Assembly (NCBI RefSeq): GCF_028869115.1
Contig: NZ_CP079800.1
Span: 434,001-498,000, forward strand
DNA length: 64,000 bases
Origin: Pseudemcibacter aquimaris
GTDB taxonomy: Bacteria > Pseudomonadota > Alphaproteobacteria > Sphingomonadales > Emcibacteraceae
Direction of reading: 5' to 3'
Under the pieces are notes generated by a model. The model had not been told where the DNA came from and did no database searches. It saw only the letters and a program-made list of their open reading frames with translations. Position numbers and translations under genes: made by a program. Of the stretch, positions 18,798 through 28,522 are shown in pieces. The number at the start of each line of letters is the position of its first letter. The stretch's first letter is position 1.

Positions 18798-19172
18798 TTA
18801 TTCAAGTCCTGCTACGAACGCTTTGTAACCATCCGCGTCCATAAGACCTTCAAGTTCATCAGCGTCAGCAATATTTACTTTGTAAAACCATCCGTCACCA
18901 TCTGGTGATGAATTAACAAGTGCTGCATTGTCTTCTAATTCTTCGTTTACGGCTGTAATCTCGCCGCCAACTGGTGCATAAATTTCTGAAGCAGCTTTTA
19001 CTGATTCAACAACGGCAACTTCGTCACCTTTTGCAAAATCATCACCAACTTCCGGAACTTCTACGAAAACGATGTCGCCAAGTGCGTTTTGAGCATAATC
19101 TGTGATGCCCACTGTTCCTTCGTTTCCATTTACACTAATCCATTCATGATCTTCTGAATAATATACGGTCAT
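18798..19172 (-). CDS. gcvH: Glycine cleavage system H protein
   Basis: A 124-residue lipoyl carrier that shuttles the aminomethyl group between the P, T and L proteins. The lipoylation lysine is in VAVVESVKAASEIYAPVGGE. The N-terminal EDHEWI and GITDYAQNALGDIVFVEVPE blocks are diagnostic. It is 12 bases downstream of gcvT. Confidence 0.97.
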   Translation of the reverse strand: MTVYYSEDHEWISVNGNEGTVGITDYAQNALGDIVFVEVPEVGDDFAKGDEVAVVESVKAASEIYAPVGGEITAVNEELEDNAALVNSSPDGDGWFYKVNIADADELEGLMDADGYKAFVAGLE

Positions 19173-19184
19173 AACGTATCCCTT

Positions 19185-20306
19185 CTACTTTGATTTACGA
19201 TAATATCTTTGTTCAACGAAAGGCATTGCTGCCACTTTTGCTTCTAGTTTCTTCTTACGGACCTGTAAGAATACTTCTGTCCCAACTTTTGAAAATTCTG
19301 ACTTCACATACCCCATGGCAACAGGGCCACCAAATGTCGGACCAAAACCACCACTGGTGATTTGACCGATTACATTGTCATCTGCATCCAGAATTTCTGT
19401 ACCTTCACGTGCGGGGGCGCGACCTGATGGTAAAATACCAACACGAAGTGTTTCTGTTTCACCGGAATTAATTTGTGCAAGAATTTTTTCTGCCCCCGGG
19501 AAGCCACCTTCTTCGCGGCGGCGTTTACCGATTGACCAGTTAAGCGCACCTTCTGCTGGTGTTGTTTCCGTTGTGATGTCATGGCCATAAAGGCAAAGAC
19601 CTGCTTCAAGTCTTAGGCTATCACGAGCACCAAGACCGATTGCTTCAACTTCTGCTTCTGCAAGTAATTTTCTGCATACGGCTTGGGCATGTTCAGCTGG
19701 AATTGAAATTTCATGACCATCTTCGCCAGTGTAACCACAGCGGCTGATGAAACATGCTACACCGTCAATTTCCGCTTCTGTGTATGACATAAACGGCATT
19801 TCATCTACACCATCCGCAAATCGTGCAAGAACGGATGCGGCAACTGGCCCTTGAAGTGCAACAAGCGCACGGTCAGTCAGTTCAGTTAGTTCCAGATGAT
19901 CTGGAAGAGCGGCGCGCATATGTGCGATATCTTGTTCTTTACATGCGGCATTGACCACCATGAAAATGTCTTCATTGCGTTTGGTGATCATAAGATCATC
20001 TAAAATGCCGCCATCTTCGTTGGTAAATGTCGTATAACGAATTCGGTTTTCTTTAAGGTCGATGATATTGCCCGGAACCAGTGTTTCCAGCCATTCATCC
20101 GCATTATTTCCTGTAATGACCACTTGTCCCATGTGTGAAACATCAAAAAGACCTGCTTTTTCACGGGTATGGTTATGTTCACCCATAACGCCAAGTGGAT
20201 ATTGAACTGGCATAAGGTAACCCGCAAATGGAACCATTTTACCGCCAAGTTCTTCATGTAAGGAAAAGAGTGGTGTTTTTAATAGGTTTTGTTCTTCTGC
20301 ACCCAT
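19185..20306 (-). CDS. gcvT: Aminomethyltransferase (glycine cleavage T protein)
   Basis: A 373-residue folate-dependent T protein that releases ammonia and forms 5,10-methylene-tetrahydrofolate. It carries FAGYLMPVQYPLGVMGEH, GLFDVSHMGQV, CGYTGEDGHEIS and the C-terminal GQITSGGFGPTFGGPVAMGY, all typical. The ATG at 20304-20306 follows a GGAGAAAAT ribosome site. This is the first gene after the riboswitch, so glycine binding should control the whole gcv transcript. Confidence 0.96.
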   Translation of the reverse strand: MGAEEQNLLKTPLFSLHEELGGKMVPFAGYLMPVQYPLGVMGEHNHTREKAGLFDVSHMGQVVITGNNADEWLETLVPGNIIDLKENRIRYTTFTNEDGGILDDLMITKRNEDIFMVVNAACKEQDIAHMRAALPDHLELTELTDRALVALQGPVAASVLARFADGVDEMPFMSYTEAEIDGVACFISRCGYTGEDGHEISIPAEHAQAVCRKLLAEAEVEAIGLGARDSLRLEAGLCLYGHDITTETTPAEGALNWSIGKRRREEGGFPGAEKILAQINSGETETLRVGILPSGRAPAREGTEILDADDNVIGQITSGGFGPTFGGPVAMGYVKSEFSKVGTEVFLQVRKKKLEAKVAAMPFVEQRYYRKSK

Positions 20307-20360
20307 CTATTTTCTCCAGAGCTAGCACGTTCAGTACGCAAACCCGTACCATCGGTGCCC

Positions 20361-20532
20361 CCTCTGTCATTGATGCCTGAGAGATTTGACCCATTTTGAA
20401 TGGGTTTACCCCGTCGGCGGAGGATTTAACCTCACTTTCCAGAGTGCATGTTTTCCTGGCGGTCCTTTTGCCTGAGAGTTTCCGGGGCGGTTGCTCCTTC
20501 GGCGTCACAAATGATCTCTCCCGCCGGGAAAG
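20361..20532 (-). ncRNA. Tandem glycine riboswitch upstream of gcvT
   Basis: On the reverse strand two glycine aptamers lie in tandem. Aptamer 1 (about 20458-20532) has the core strings GGAGAGA, GCCGAAGGAGCAA and ACTCTCAGGCAAAAGGACC. Aptamer 2 (about 20361-20446) has GCCGACGGGGTAAACCC and ATCTCTCAGGCATC before a closing P1 strand GACAGAGG. About 55 bases separate it from the gcvT start. I see no strong U-tract terminator there, so control may act at the ribosome site or by a weaker structure. Glycine normally switches such operons on. Confidence 0.95.
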
Positions 20533-20545
20533 TAATTGCGAGCCC

Positions 20546-20573
20546 ATAATACGTTTTAATCTTTATGAGTCAA
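20546..20573 (-). promoter_or_regulatory. Sigma-70-type promoter of the gcv transcript
   Basis: On the reverse strand TTGACT (20568-20573) and TATTAT (20546-20551) are separated by 16 bases. The expected transcription start near 20538-20540 is just before the first riboswitch stem. Confidence 0.65.
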
Positions 20574-20682
20574 TCAAAGTAGAAAAATATTTTCTCTTTC
20601 AATTTATCCATTGAAATTAAGAGATTATAAAGCAACAATGTAATAGATTGTTTTTCATGGAATAATAAACAGGTAAGCTCAG

Positions 20683-22533
20683 ATGCAACTCTTAAAATCC
20701 TTTTGGAAATTTATACAAAATTTACAATCCTTTGTTGGAACGTTACTGTTTTTGATCGTAATGATCATACTCTGTAGTCTTTTTATTGGTGGGGTCCTGT
20801 TTGATTCGTCCGAACAAAAAATAGATCAGAAAAATGCGGCGTTGCTGATTGATTTCAAAGGAACTGTGGTTGAACAAGAAGCTTACAGTAGTGATCCATA
20901 TGAACAACTACTCGCCGGTGAGGTTGAAGCCAATACCAGATTGCGTGATGTGGTGCAGGCAATTGAACATGCAAAGAATGATGACAATATCAGTTCAATT
21001 ATTCTGAATTTTAAAAAGTTTAATGGCGGTATGCCATCCAAGCTTCATTATATTGGCAGCAAGCTTGATGATTTTAAAGAAAGCGGCAAGAAAATTTATG
21101 CTTACGGCAATTTATATGACCAGGGTGACTATTTAATCGCGTCTCATGCCGATGAAATTTATATGCATCCGCACGGTGCGGCTCTTCTTTATGGTTATGG
21201 CGGATTTCAGAATTATTTTGCAGGGTTCCTTGAAAAAATTAAAGCCGAAGTTCAGTTATTCCGTGTCGGAAAATATAAATCCGCAATGGAACCATACACC
21301 CGCAGTGATATGTCAGATGAGGCTAAAGAAGCCAATATGGAATTATACGGTGGTCTTTGGGATCATTATGTCTCGGATGTTTCATCGCAAAGAGGGATAA
21401 GTGAAGATGCCCTTCGTTCGGCGATTGATAATTCAGATAGTGCACTATCTGCTTTGGGTGGTGATCTTGGGAAATTGGCACTGGAAAGTGGATTGGTTGA
21501 CGGGCTTAAAACGCGTGAGGAATGGGTTACATTTCTGCAGGATATTGTTGGTGAGGGACCAAACGATTCAGAGGTCAATGTTATTGGCTTTAGAAGATAT
21601 CTTATCGATAAAAATGGCCTTAATAATTTGAAAATTGGCGGCAATCAAATCGCCATTGTTTACGCAACTGGTACCATTATGGATGGTGATATGCCGCAGG
21701 GCACAGTTGGTGGCGATACCATGTCTCGTCAACTTCGTGAAGCAAGGCAGGATGACAATGTAAAAGCCGTGGTTCTTCGGATCGATACGCCAGGGGGCAG
21801 CGCATTTGCATCGGAATTAATCCGTCAGGAAGTGTTGCTTCTTAAAGAAGCAGGCAAACCAGTTATCGCATCAATGGCATCGGTAGCAGCAAGCGGCGGA
21901 TATTGGATCGCGGCTAATGCGGATCAAATCTGGGCTAGCCCAACAACCATCACAGGATCTATCGGTATTTTTGGCGCGGTTCCAAATATTGAAGGAACGC
22001 TTGCGGAAATTGGAATTAATACAGATGGTATTGGTACAACGGATCTGATCGCACCGGGACTTGTGAAACCATTACCGGAAAAGGTAAGCAATATTATTCA
22101 AAGTAATATTGAAAATGGCTATCAACGCTTTCTAAATATTGTTGCCGAAGGACGTGGCATGACCACGGAGCAAGTTGATGAAATAGCACAAGGTCGTGTC
22201 TGGACTGGTGAAAAGGCATTAGAGTTAGGATTAGTTGATAACATTGGAAATATTGATCAAGCGATCGCCGCCGCAGTCGAGCTCGCGGAACTAAGTGATT
22301 ATAAGGTCATTCATTGGGAAGATGAGCTACCATTTGAAATGCAGCTTATTAGACGCATTATGAACCAAGACGGCAATTTGCAAAATACACTGGATAAAAG
22401 ATCCATTAGTCCGGAACAGATTTTGTTAAAGAAAATAAGAGATAATTTATCACTTTTCAGCATGATGAATGATCCGGGACATGCTTATTTATTGTGCTTA
22501 ACCTGTGTGGACGGATTTAATCCTCAATATTGA
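20683..22533 (+). CDS. sppA: Signal peptide peptidase SppA, 67-kDa type
   Basis: A 616-residue membrane protease of family S49 that degrades signal peptides left in the inner membrane. An N-terminal transmembrane helix spans about residues 18-40. Two S49 domains follow. The catalytic lysine is read as Lys199 in VGKYKSAMEPYTRSDMS and the nucleophile as Ser404 in SVAASGGYWIAAN, matching the long-form Lys/Ser dyad held by two separate domains. Length agrees with the E. coli type. The last 20 residues after MMNDPGHAYL are not family core. The start follows CAGGTAAG. It may be transcribed with ispH. Confidence 0.94.
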   Translation: MQLLKSFWKFIQNLQSFVGTLLFLIVMIILCSLFIGGVLFDSSEQKIDQKNAALLIDFKGTVVEQEAYSSDPYEQLLAGEVEANTRLRDVVQAIEHAKNDDNISSIILNFKKFNGGMPSKLHYIGSKLDDFKESGKKIYAYGNLYDQGDYLIASHADEIYMHPHGAALLYGYGGFQNYFAGFLEKIKAEVQLFRVGKYKSAMEPYTRSDMSDEAKEANMELYGGLWDHYVSDVSSQRGISEDALRSAIDNSDSALSALGGDLGKLALESGLVDGLKTREEWVTFLQDIVGEGPNDSEVNVIGFRRYLIDKNGLNNLKIGGNQIAIVYATGTIMDGDMPQGTVGGDTMSRQLREARQDDNVKAVVLRIDTPGGSAFASELIRQEVLLLKEAGKPVIASMASVAASGGYWIAANADQIWASPTTITGSIGIFGAVPNIEGTLAEIGINTDGIGTTDLIAPGLVKPLPEKVSNIIQSNIENGYQRFLNIVAEGRGMTTEQVDEIAQGRVWTGEKALELGLVDNIGNIDQAIAAAVELAELSDYKVIHWEDELPFEMQLIRRIMNQDGNLQNTLDKRSISPEQILLKKIRDNLSLFSMMNDPGHAYLLCLTCVDGFNPQY

Positions 22534-22578
22534 TGCGGAATGTTGAATTTCCCTGAACTATGTGTATAAGGTCTTTCT

Positions 22579-23529
22579 ATGATGAATACAGAAATGAACC
22601 TTTATATTGCCAATCCGCGTGGCTTTTGTGCTGGCGTGGATCGTGCCATTCATATTGTTGAATTGGCACTGGAAAAATATGGCGCACCTGTTTATGTACG
22701 CCATGAAATTGTCCACAATAAATATGTTGTCGAGGGGCTTCAAAAACGTGGGGCAATTTTCGTTGATGAACTTGATGAAGTGCCAAACGATAAGCCGGTT
22801 GTTTTTTCCGCGCATGGCGTTCCAAAATCTGTTCCGGCTGAGGCCGAAAGCAGAAAAATGCTTTATATCGATGCGACATGCCCGCTGGTCAGTAAGGTTC
22901 ACCGCGAAGCAGAACGATATGATAAGCAAGGTTCAGAAATTGTTATGATCGGCCATAAAGGTCATCCTGAAGTCATCGGCACGATGGGACAGTTACCAGA
23001 AGGGGCAATTCATCTGGTTGAAGATACTTCTGATGTTGAAAAGCTTGAATTAAGCAATTCTGACAATGTGGCATATATCACGCAGACAACATTATCCCTT
23101 GATGACACATCAGAAATTATTGAAGCGTTAAAAGGAAAATTTCCATCCATTAAAGACCCGAAAAAAGAAGACATCTGTTATGCAACAACAAACCGTCAAA
23201 ACGCGGTTAAGGAGTTAGCTAAAAAAGCGGATATGGTTTTGATTATTGGGGCGCCGAATAGTTCCAATTCAAGGCGACTTGTTGAAGTTGCCCGTAAATA
23301 TGGATGTAGATCAGAGCTTATCCAAAGGGCGGCTGAAATAAATTGGGAATGGTTTGATGACATTAAATCTGTTGGGATTTCTGCGGGAGCTTCTGCACCG
23401 GAAATTTTGGTCGAAGAAGTGATGAACGCGTTTAAAGAAAAATTTGAAACGAAGGTGGAGAATATTCTTACCGTTGAAGAAAACGTAACCTTTAAAGTAC
23501 CGGCAATTTTAACGAAGGATGATGCATAA
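22579..23529 (+). CDS. ispH: 4-hydroxy-3-methylbut-2-enyl diphosphate reductase
   Basis: A 316-residue iron-sulfur enzyme for the last step of the MEP isoprenoid pathway, giving IPP and DMAPP. The three cluster cysteines are in [12 protein letters not shown] (Cys17), [11 protein letters not shown] (Cys101) and [10 protein letters not shown] (Cys200). [15 protein letters not shown] and the SAGASAPE motif are also present. An alternative ATG is the immediately following codon. The stop overlaps the thrB ATG by one base. Confidence 0.97.
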   Translation: MMNTEMNLYIANPRGFCAGVDRAIHIVELALEKYGAPVYVRHEIVHNKYVVEGLQKRGAIFVDELDEVPNDKPVVFSAHGVPKSVPAEAESRKMLYIDATCPLVSKVHREAERYDKQGSEIVMIGHKGHPEVIGTMGQLPEGAIHLVEDTSDVEKLELSNSDNVAYITQTTLSLDDTSEIIEALKGKFPSIKDPKKEDICYATTNRQNAVKELAKKADMVLIIGAPNSSNSRRLVEVARKYGCRSELIQRAAEINWEWFDDIKSVGISAGASAPEILVEEVMNAFKEKFETKVENILTVEENVTFKVPAILTKDDA

Positions 23530-24497
23530 TGGCCGTTTATACACATGTGACAGCCAATGACATTGCAGAATTTTTGGAAGCTTTTGATGTTGGCGAGGTT
23601 GTATCCTTTAAAGGCATTGCGGAAGGCGTTGAAAATTCAAATTATCTTCTAGCCACGACCAAGGATAAATTCATTCTGACGTTATTTGAAAAACGTGTGA
23701 ATGAAGATGATTTGCCGTTTTTTATGAACCTAATGAAACATTTATCTGATAAGGGCATAAATTGTGCAGAGCCAGTCGCCGATAAAAATGGCGAGGTTTT
23801 AAAAACATTATGTGGTCGTCCAACGGCGCTTATTGGCTTTCTTAATGGACTGTCTGTCACAAAGCCATCTGCAAAAAATTGTCGTGATCTGGGCATTGCG
23901 ATGGCAGAAATGCATTTAGCCGTTGCGGATTTTGACATGAGCCGTGCCAATGATCTTTCGCTTGCTGGTTGGGTTGAACTTGCTGAAAAATGTGAAACTC
24001 GCGCTGATGAATGCAAGCAGGGTTTATCAGCCATCGTTCATAATGAAATGGAATTTTTAAAGGATGCATGGCCGAATAATTTACCGGAAGGGATAATCCA
24101 CGCCGACCTTTTCACTGACAATGTATTCTTCCTTGATGATGAGCTATCCGGCTTAATTGATTATTATTTCTCATGTCATGATGCGCTTGCCTATGATGTT
24201 GCGATTTGTATAAATGCCTGGTGTTTTGAAGAGGATGGATCATTTAACGCAACTAAGGCCGCAAACCTTGTTAAGGGATATCAAAGCATAAGGCCCCTGA
24301 CAGATGAAGAAATTGATGCTTTGCCAATTCTTTGTCGCGGCTCAGCAATGAGATTTTTGCTAACCCGTTTATATGATTGGTTAAATCAGGTTGAAGGGGC
24401 ACTAGTAAAAGTGAAAGATCCGCTTGAATATTTATCCAAGCTTCAATTTCATCAGAAAGTTAAATCTGCTGGTGAATATGGCGTGGAAACATCATGA
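23529..24497 (+). CDS. thrB: Homoserine kinase, APH-fold type
   Basis: A 322-residue kinase of threonine synthesis of the aminoglycoside-phosphotransferase fold, the form common in alphaproteobacteria, not the GHMP-fold enzyme of enterics. The N-terminus [16 protein letters not shown] and [10 protein letters not shown] are typical. The catalytic loop is [13 protein letters not shown] and the metal-binding segment [11 protein letters not shown]. It overlaps ispH by one base and rnhA by 4 bases, so ispH-thrB-rnhA form one transcript, an arrangement seen in many alphaproteobacteria. Confidence 0.94.
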   Translation: MAVYTHVTANDIAEFLEAFDVGEVVSFKGIAEGVENSNYLLATTKDKFILTLFEKRVNEDDLPFFMNLMKHLSDKGINCAEPVADKNGEVLKTLCGRPTALIGFLNGLSVTKPSAKNCRDLGIAMAEMHLAVADFDMSRANDLSLAGWVELAEKCETRADECKQGLSAIVHNEMEFLKDAWPNNLPEGIIHADLFTDNVFFLDDELSGLIDYYFSCHDALAYDVAICINAWCFEEDGSFNATKAANLVKGYQSIRPLTDEEIDALPILCRGSAMRFLLTRLYDWLNQVEGALVKVKDPLEYLSKLQFHQKVKSAGEYGVETS

Positions 24498-24937
24498 TGA
24501 AAGAAGTGATTATTTATACCGATGGTGCATGTTCAGGTAACCCCGGCCCGGGGGGATGGGGTGCGCTTTTGATGCACGGTGATAACATCAAAGAAATCAT
24601 GGAAGGTGCGTTTGAAACCACCAATAACCGTATGGAACTTACCGCGGCCATCGAAGCGTTAAATGCTTTGAAAAAACCATGTAAGGTCATTTTACATACA
24701 GATAGCACATATGTGAAAGACGGCATTACCAAATGGATCGAAAATTGGAAGAATAACGGCTGGCGCACATCCAATAAAAAACCGGTTAAGAATGTTGAAC
24801 TGTGGCAAGCGCTTGATGAGGCGGTATCTCGTCATGACATAACCTGGAAATGGGTTAAAGGTCATGATGGCGACGAAGGAAATGAACGCGCTGATGAACT
24901 CGCCAATATGGGTATGAATAATTACAAGGTGTTATAA
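24494..24937 (+). CDS. rnhA: Ribonuclease HI
   Basis: A 147-residue type 1 RNase H that cuts the RNA strand of RNA-DNA hybrids. The four carboxylate positions are seen in [40 protein letters not shown] and [16 protein letters not shown]. Length is standard. It overlaps the thrB stop and is followed after 3 bases by the ankyrin gene. Confidence 0.97.
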   Translation: MMKEVIIYTDGACSGNPGPGGWGALLMHGDNIKEIMEGAFETTNNRMELTAAIEALNALKKPCKVILHTDSTYVKDGITKWIENWKNNGWRTSNKKPVKNVELWQALDEAVSRHDITWKWVKGHDGDEGNERADELANMGMNNYKVL

Positions 24938-24940
24938 TTT

Positions 24941-25564
24941 ATGCGTGATGAAGTTTTTAAAGCAATTGATGTTGCTGATAGCGTGGCCTTAAAGCTGCTG
25001 CTGGAACAAGATGCTAATCTGGCATCATGCCGCAGCAATGATGGTATGTCGGCGGTTTTATTTTCGCTTTATATCAATAGACCGGAAATCACTGAAGTTT
25101 TGCTTTCCTATGAACCGGATCTTGATATTTATGATCTGGCTGCACTCGGTGGGGCAGGGCAGATATCTGTGATACTCGCTACGGAACCAAAATCAGTTCA
25201 TGAATATAGTGGGGATGGATTTACCGCGCTTCATGTGGCTAGTTATTTTGGTCATGCCGATGTTGTGAAGCTATTATTGGATCATGGGGCAGAAGTGGAC
25301 AAACTTGCCATGAATGGCAGCGATCTTACGCCCTTACAAAGTGCGGTATCAAATTGTAATGTTGAGGCATTAAAGGTGCTGCTAGAATTTAATCCGGATG
25401 TGAATGTCAAAATGATGGGTGGTTTTACACCTCTTATGACAGCTTATGCCCTCGAAGATGAAGAAATTGCGGAGTTATTAATTACCGCGGGTGCAGATAA
25501 GGATGCAAAAGCGGACGATGGTAGGTCGGTTGCTGATTTCGCCAATTTGTCCGGCAATAAATAA
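24941..25564 (+). CDS. Ankyrin-repeat protein
   Basis: A 207-residue protein made almost entirely of ankyrin repeats, with clear units DGFTALHVASYFGHADVVKL, LTPLQSAVSNCNVEALKVL and GFTPLMTAYALEDEEIAEL. There is no signal peptide or membrane segment, so it is probably a cytoplasmic protein-interaction module. It begins 3 bases after rnhA and ends before a strong terminator, which makes it the last gene of the ispH-thrB-rnhA unit. The partner is unknown. Confidence 0.85.
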   Translation: MRDEVFKAIDVADSVALKLLLEQDANLASCRSNDGMSAVLFSLYINRPEITEVLLSYEPDLDIYDLAALGGAGQISVILATEPKSVHEYSGDGFTALHVASYFGHADVVKLLLDHGAEVDKLAMNGSDLTPLQSAVSNCNVEALKVLLEFNPDVNVKMMGGFTPLMTAYALEDEEIAELLITAGADKDAKADDGRSVADFANLSGNK

Positions 25565-25592
25565 GTTTTACATACATTTTTATAAATTAAAA

Positions 25593-25620
25593 AACCCCCC
25601 TTGATTTCTCAAGGGGGGTT
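25593..25620. terminator. Bidirectional terminator between the ankyrin gene and TonB receptor copy 1
   Basis: AACCCCCCTTGA and TCAAGGGGGGTT enclose a short loop, with T/A runs on both sides. A nearly identical stem sits after receptor copy 2 (29627-29653), so the terminator belongs to the duplicated unit. Confidence 0.9.
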
Positions 25621-25637
25621 AATTTTATCTTTTGTGT

Positions 25638-25661
25638 TGTGAGCCACCGAAGCAGCTCACA
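25638..25661 (-). other. Conserved 3'-UTR hairpin of receptor copy 1
   Basis: TGTGAGC and GCTCACA pair around a 10-base loop between the receptor stop and the terminator. A further dyad, CTTCTAAT with ATTAGAAG, overlaps the stop codon at about 25664-25682. Both recur in copy 2 and could protect the mRNA 3' end. Confidence 0.5.
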
Positions 25662-25675
25662 CTCTTCTAATAGAA

Positions 25676-28522
25676 TTAGAAGTTAGCTTTAACACGTGCG
25701 TAGTATTTACCACCCATCCAGTCCATGCCACCGAAGTCCATGTACTGACGACCACGTAGACCGGAACGCTCAACAACTTCAGGATTCTTCTTAGGGAAGG
25801 TATTCATGATGTTGTCAGCACCGATTGTTACAGAGAACTGCTCATCAACATCATATGTGATGGCTAGGTCAAAGTAAACGCGGCTTGGGTTTTCGTCAAC
25901 GCGGTAAGCAGATAGGTCAGAAGTTGTACCAATGTAGTCACCGTTGTTGTCGAAACCAGTTACACGACGCATTGTTGACCACCAACGAGCACGACCCATA
26001 ACACTCACATTGTCCATGTTCCAGTTAGCTGTGAACGTAGCTTTGTGAGGGAAGTTGTTTAGGTTTTCTTCGTTGAATAGGTCATAGTCACTCATAGCGT
26101 GCTCTGTCACGTTAAGTTTAACGTGAGCATAAGCAGCTGTCAGACGTAGTGTACTGTCTTCAAGATCGATGTTGTGTGTAGCAACGATTTCGATACCACG
26201 AACACGACGCGCACCTTCGTTTACAAGGAAGTCAACACGGTTAAGTGTTTCCGCACCTGGGATACCAAGAGCTTCGATTTGAGCAAATTCAGCTGGGTAA
26301 TCATCACGGTCAAATGTTGGTGAGTCTGTGATAGAGTTACGTAGCTTGATTTGGAAGAAGTCAACAGTGATGTTTGTGTCATCACCTGGTGTCCAAACAA
26401 AACCAGCAGAAAGGTTGCGAGCTAGCTCAGGACCAAGTACCACGCCACCGAAGATTTGTGCTACTGGGCTATCTGCTACGAATGTACCAGACTGAGTTTG
26501 CGTACCGTCAGCACGGAAACCTGTACGTACCTGTGTATTGTTGATCTGACCCACTGTCGGAGCGTGGAAGCCTGTTGAGGCAGCGCCACGGAAAGCAAGT
26601 GTATCTTCGATCAACTGGTAACGAGTTGCGATTTTCCATGAGAAGTTGTCACCGAAGTCTGTGAAGTCTTCGTAACGACCAGCGATAGCGATATTGAAGT
26701 CTTCTGTTACGTCAGCATCAATATCAAGGTAAGCAGCCCAGTTTGAACGACGAGCGTCAAACACAACGCCTGGTGCGAAACCGCCGAAGCCGTCAGAACC
26801 AACGTTTAGGTCACCTGCAAGTGGACCTGGTCTCCATGAACCCCAACCGCTGTATGTGCGGCCAGAACGTTCGATTTCACCAGCACCAGTAATTTTGTAG
26901 TATTGGTCAGTACGGTATGTACCACCAAACGCTACGTTTAGGTTTTCAACAGCGTCTGTGTCTACTGTGTAAACAAAGTCAGCACCAACTTGACGTTCGA
27001 TGTTCACAAGTGAACCAATGTAGAACGCAGTAGGAGCAGCACCATAGTTGATTGAACCATCATCATTCATAGGCGCGCCCATTGATGGGTTTGCTGTGTC
27101 ATAGATGTAGTTGTCAACGCGGTTACGACCAACAGAACCCCAGATATCCCAACCTAGGCCATTGTCAAGTTCGCCTTTGAAACCAAGGTATGAACCTAGG
27201 TCTTGTGAATCCATTTCAAACCAAGGTGTGAAACCGTTTGGATGGATGTTACGAGCTTGGAAACCACCATTTGGATTTAGAGTACTTGGATGTAGAGGAG
27301 CTTGTGGGGCGATTGTTCTTAGCAGGTATGAATATTGGTCAGCCGCAGCTTGGCCATATGCATCTCTGTATGAGTTATAATCGAAAGATACTACGTCAAA
27401 CACACCGAAGTTATCACGTGTTGAACCATCAAATGTCGCACCAGCACCACCAGCACCTGAACGGTATGTTGATGGGAAGCTTGGACGATAGTTGAATGGC
27501 TCTTTGTGATACTTACGTGAGAAGTTACCAAATGCATATACAGATGAGTTCTCACCGATTTCCATTTCTGAGTTCCATGTTACAGTGAACTGTGTCTCAC
27601 GGTTAATACCGTAAGGAGCTACTGTATCAGGGTCTAGATCGCCTGGATCAGCAAATTCATATTGCCAACCTTGTGAGCCGTCCATACCTGGAAGACTGTA
27701 ACCGCTTTCGCCGTCTAGGAAGAATTGGTCAGCGAATTCACCGCTGTTACCCCAGTCAAGAAGAGCATCGTTACGTGTTGCACCTGAGTTTGCAGCTAGG
27801 AATGCAGAAACGTGAGCTTCTTGTGCATTGTATTTTTCAATGTGGTCAAGAGCAAACAGATGGTTTGTTGCACGATCTGTTGGATCAGTTGCACCATATG
27901 AAGCTGTTACTGTTAGGAAACCACGGTCAGCAAGTGAGATACCAGCTTTAGAAGCAAGTACGTATGAGAAACCGTCGCCTTCATAGTATTGACCGAAGTT
28001 AGCTTCAGCAGAAATACCTTCTGAGTCGTCAAGTGTTAGGTTAACAACACCAGCAACCGCGTCAGCACCGTACTGAGCAGCAGCACCGTCACGTAGGATT
28101 TCAAGGCTCTTAAGAGCGTTTACTGAAAGTGAGCCAACGTCAGCAGCCTGCCAACCACCGTAAGTGATGATTGCAGAACGGTGCATACGCTTACCGTTTA
28201 GAAGTGTAAGAACTTCACCTTGGTGTAGACCACGAAGTGATGAACTACGAACTAGTGAGTCACCATCGGAGATCGCATCACGTTCCACAGAGTAAGATGG
28301 AGATACAGCTTGCATCGCATCTTTCATGTTTAGTGATGGTGTAGCTTGAAGTTCAGCAGCTTGGATAACGTCAACTGGAACGTTTGAGTCAAGAGCCGTA
28401 CGACCCTTCACACGAGAACCAACCACTGTGATTGTATCTTCTTCTTGACCGTCTTGCGCAACCGCCATATCAGCGATTACAAGAGCAGGTAGAGAAGCAG
28501 ATAGAAGTAGTAATTTTTTCAT
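25676..28522 (-). CDS. TonB-dependent outer-membrane receptor, copy 1
   Basis: About 948 residues from the ATG at 28520-28522, which follows a GGGAGGAA ribosome site; the frame is open 11 codons further upstream but without a better site. Signal peptide: MKKLLLLSASLPALVIADMA followed by VAQDG. The plug domain has DTITVVGSR (TonB-box-like region), SSLRGLHQGEVLTLLNGKRM and EILRDGAAAQYGADAVAGVVN. The beta-barrel ends with MDWMGGKYYARVKANF, with the usual terminal Phe. It imports an unknown large substrate using TonB energy. Codon choice differs from neighbours (many GTT, ACA and CGT), suggesting high expression. Copy 2 at 29710-32556 appears to differ by a single residue. Confidence 0.95.
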   Translation of the reverse strand: MKKLLLLSASLPALVIADMAVAQDGQEEDTITVVGSRVKGRTALDSNVPVDVIQAAELQATPSLNMKDAMQAVSPSYSVERDAISDGDSLVRSSSLRGLHQGEVLTLLNGKRMHRSAIITYGGWQAADVGSLSVNALKSLEILRDGAAAQYGADAVAGVVNLTLDDSEGISAEANFGQYYEGDGFSYVLASKAGISLADRGFLTVTASYGATDPTDRATNHLFALDHIEKYNAQEAHVSAFLAANSGATRNDALLDWGNSGEFADQFFLDGESGYSLPGMDGSQGWQYEFADPGDLDPDTVAPYGINRETQFTVTWNSEMEIGENSSVYAFGNFSRKYHKEPFNYRPSFPSTYRSGAGGAGATFDGSTRDNFGVFDVVSFDYNSYRDAYGQAAADQYSYLLRTIAPQAPLHPSTLNPNGGFQARNIHPNGFTPWFEMDSQDLGSYLGFKGELDNGLGWDIWGSVGRNRVDNYIYDTANPSMGAPMNDDGSINYGAAPTAFYIGSLVNIERQVGADFVYTVDTDAVENLNVAFGGTYRTDQYYKITGAGEIERSGRTYSGWGSWRPGPLAGDLNVGSDGFGGFAPGVVFDARRSNWAAYLDIDADVTEDFNIAIAGRYEDFTDFGDNFSWKIATRYQLIEDTLAFRGAASTGFHAPTVGQINNTQVRTGFRADGTQTQSGTFVADSPVAQIFGGVVLGPELARNLSAGFVWTPGDDTNITVDFFQIKLRNSITDSPTFDRDDYPAEFAQIEALGIPGAETLNRVDFLVNEGARRVRGIEIVATHNIDLEDSTLRLTAAYAHVKLNVTEHAMSDYDLFNEENLNNFPHKATFTANWNMDNVSVMGRARWWSTMRRVTGFDNNGDYIGTTSDLSAYRVDENPSRVYFDLAITYDVDEQFSVTIGADNIMNTFPKKNPEVVERSGLRGRQYMDFGGMDWMGGKYYARVKANF

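Noticed and set aside
20254-20547. A 97-codon minus-strand frame upstream of gcvT
   Set aside because: It lies over the tandem glycine riboswitch; the conserved RNA strings explain the sequence, and no protein family is evident.
27111-27951. Plus-strand frames inside both receptor copies that are identical at 31145-31985
   Set aside because: They are antisense shadows; they repeat only because the receptor gene is duplicated.
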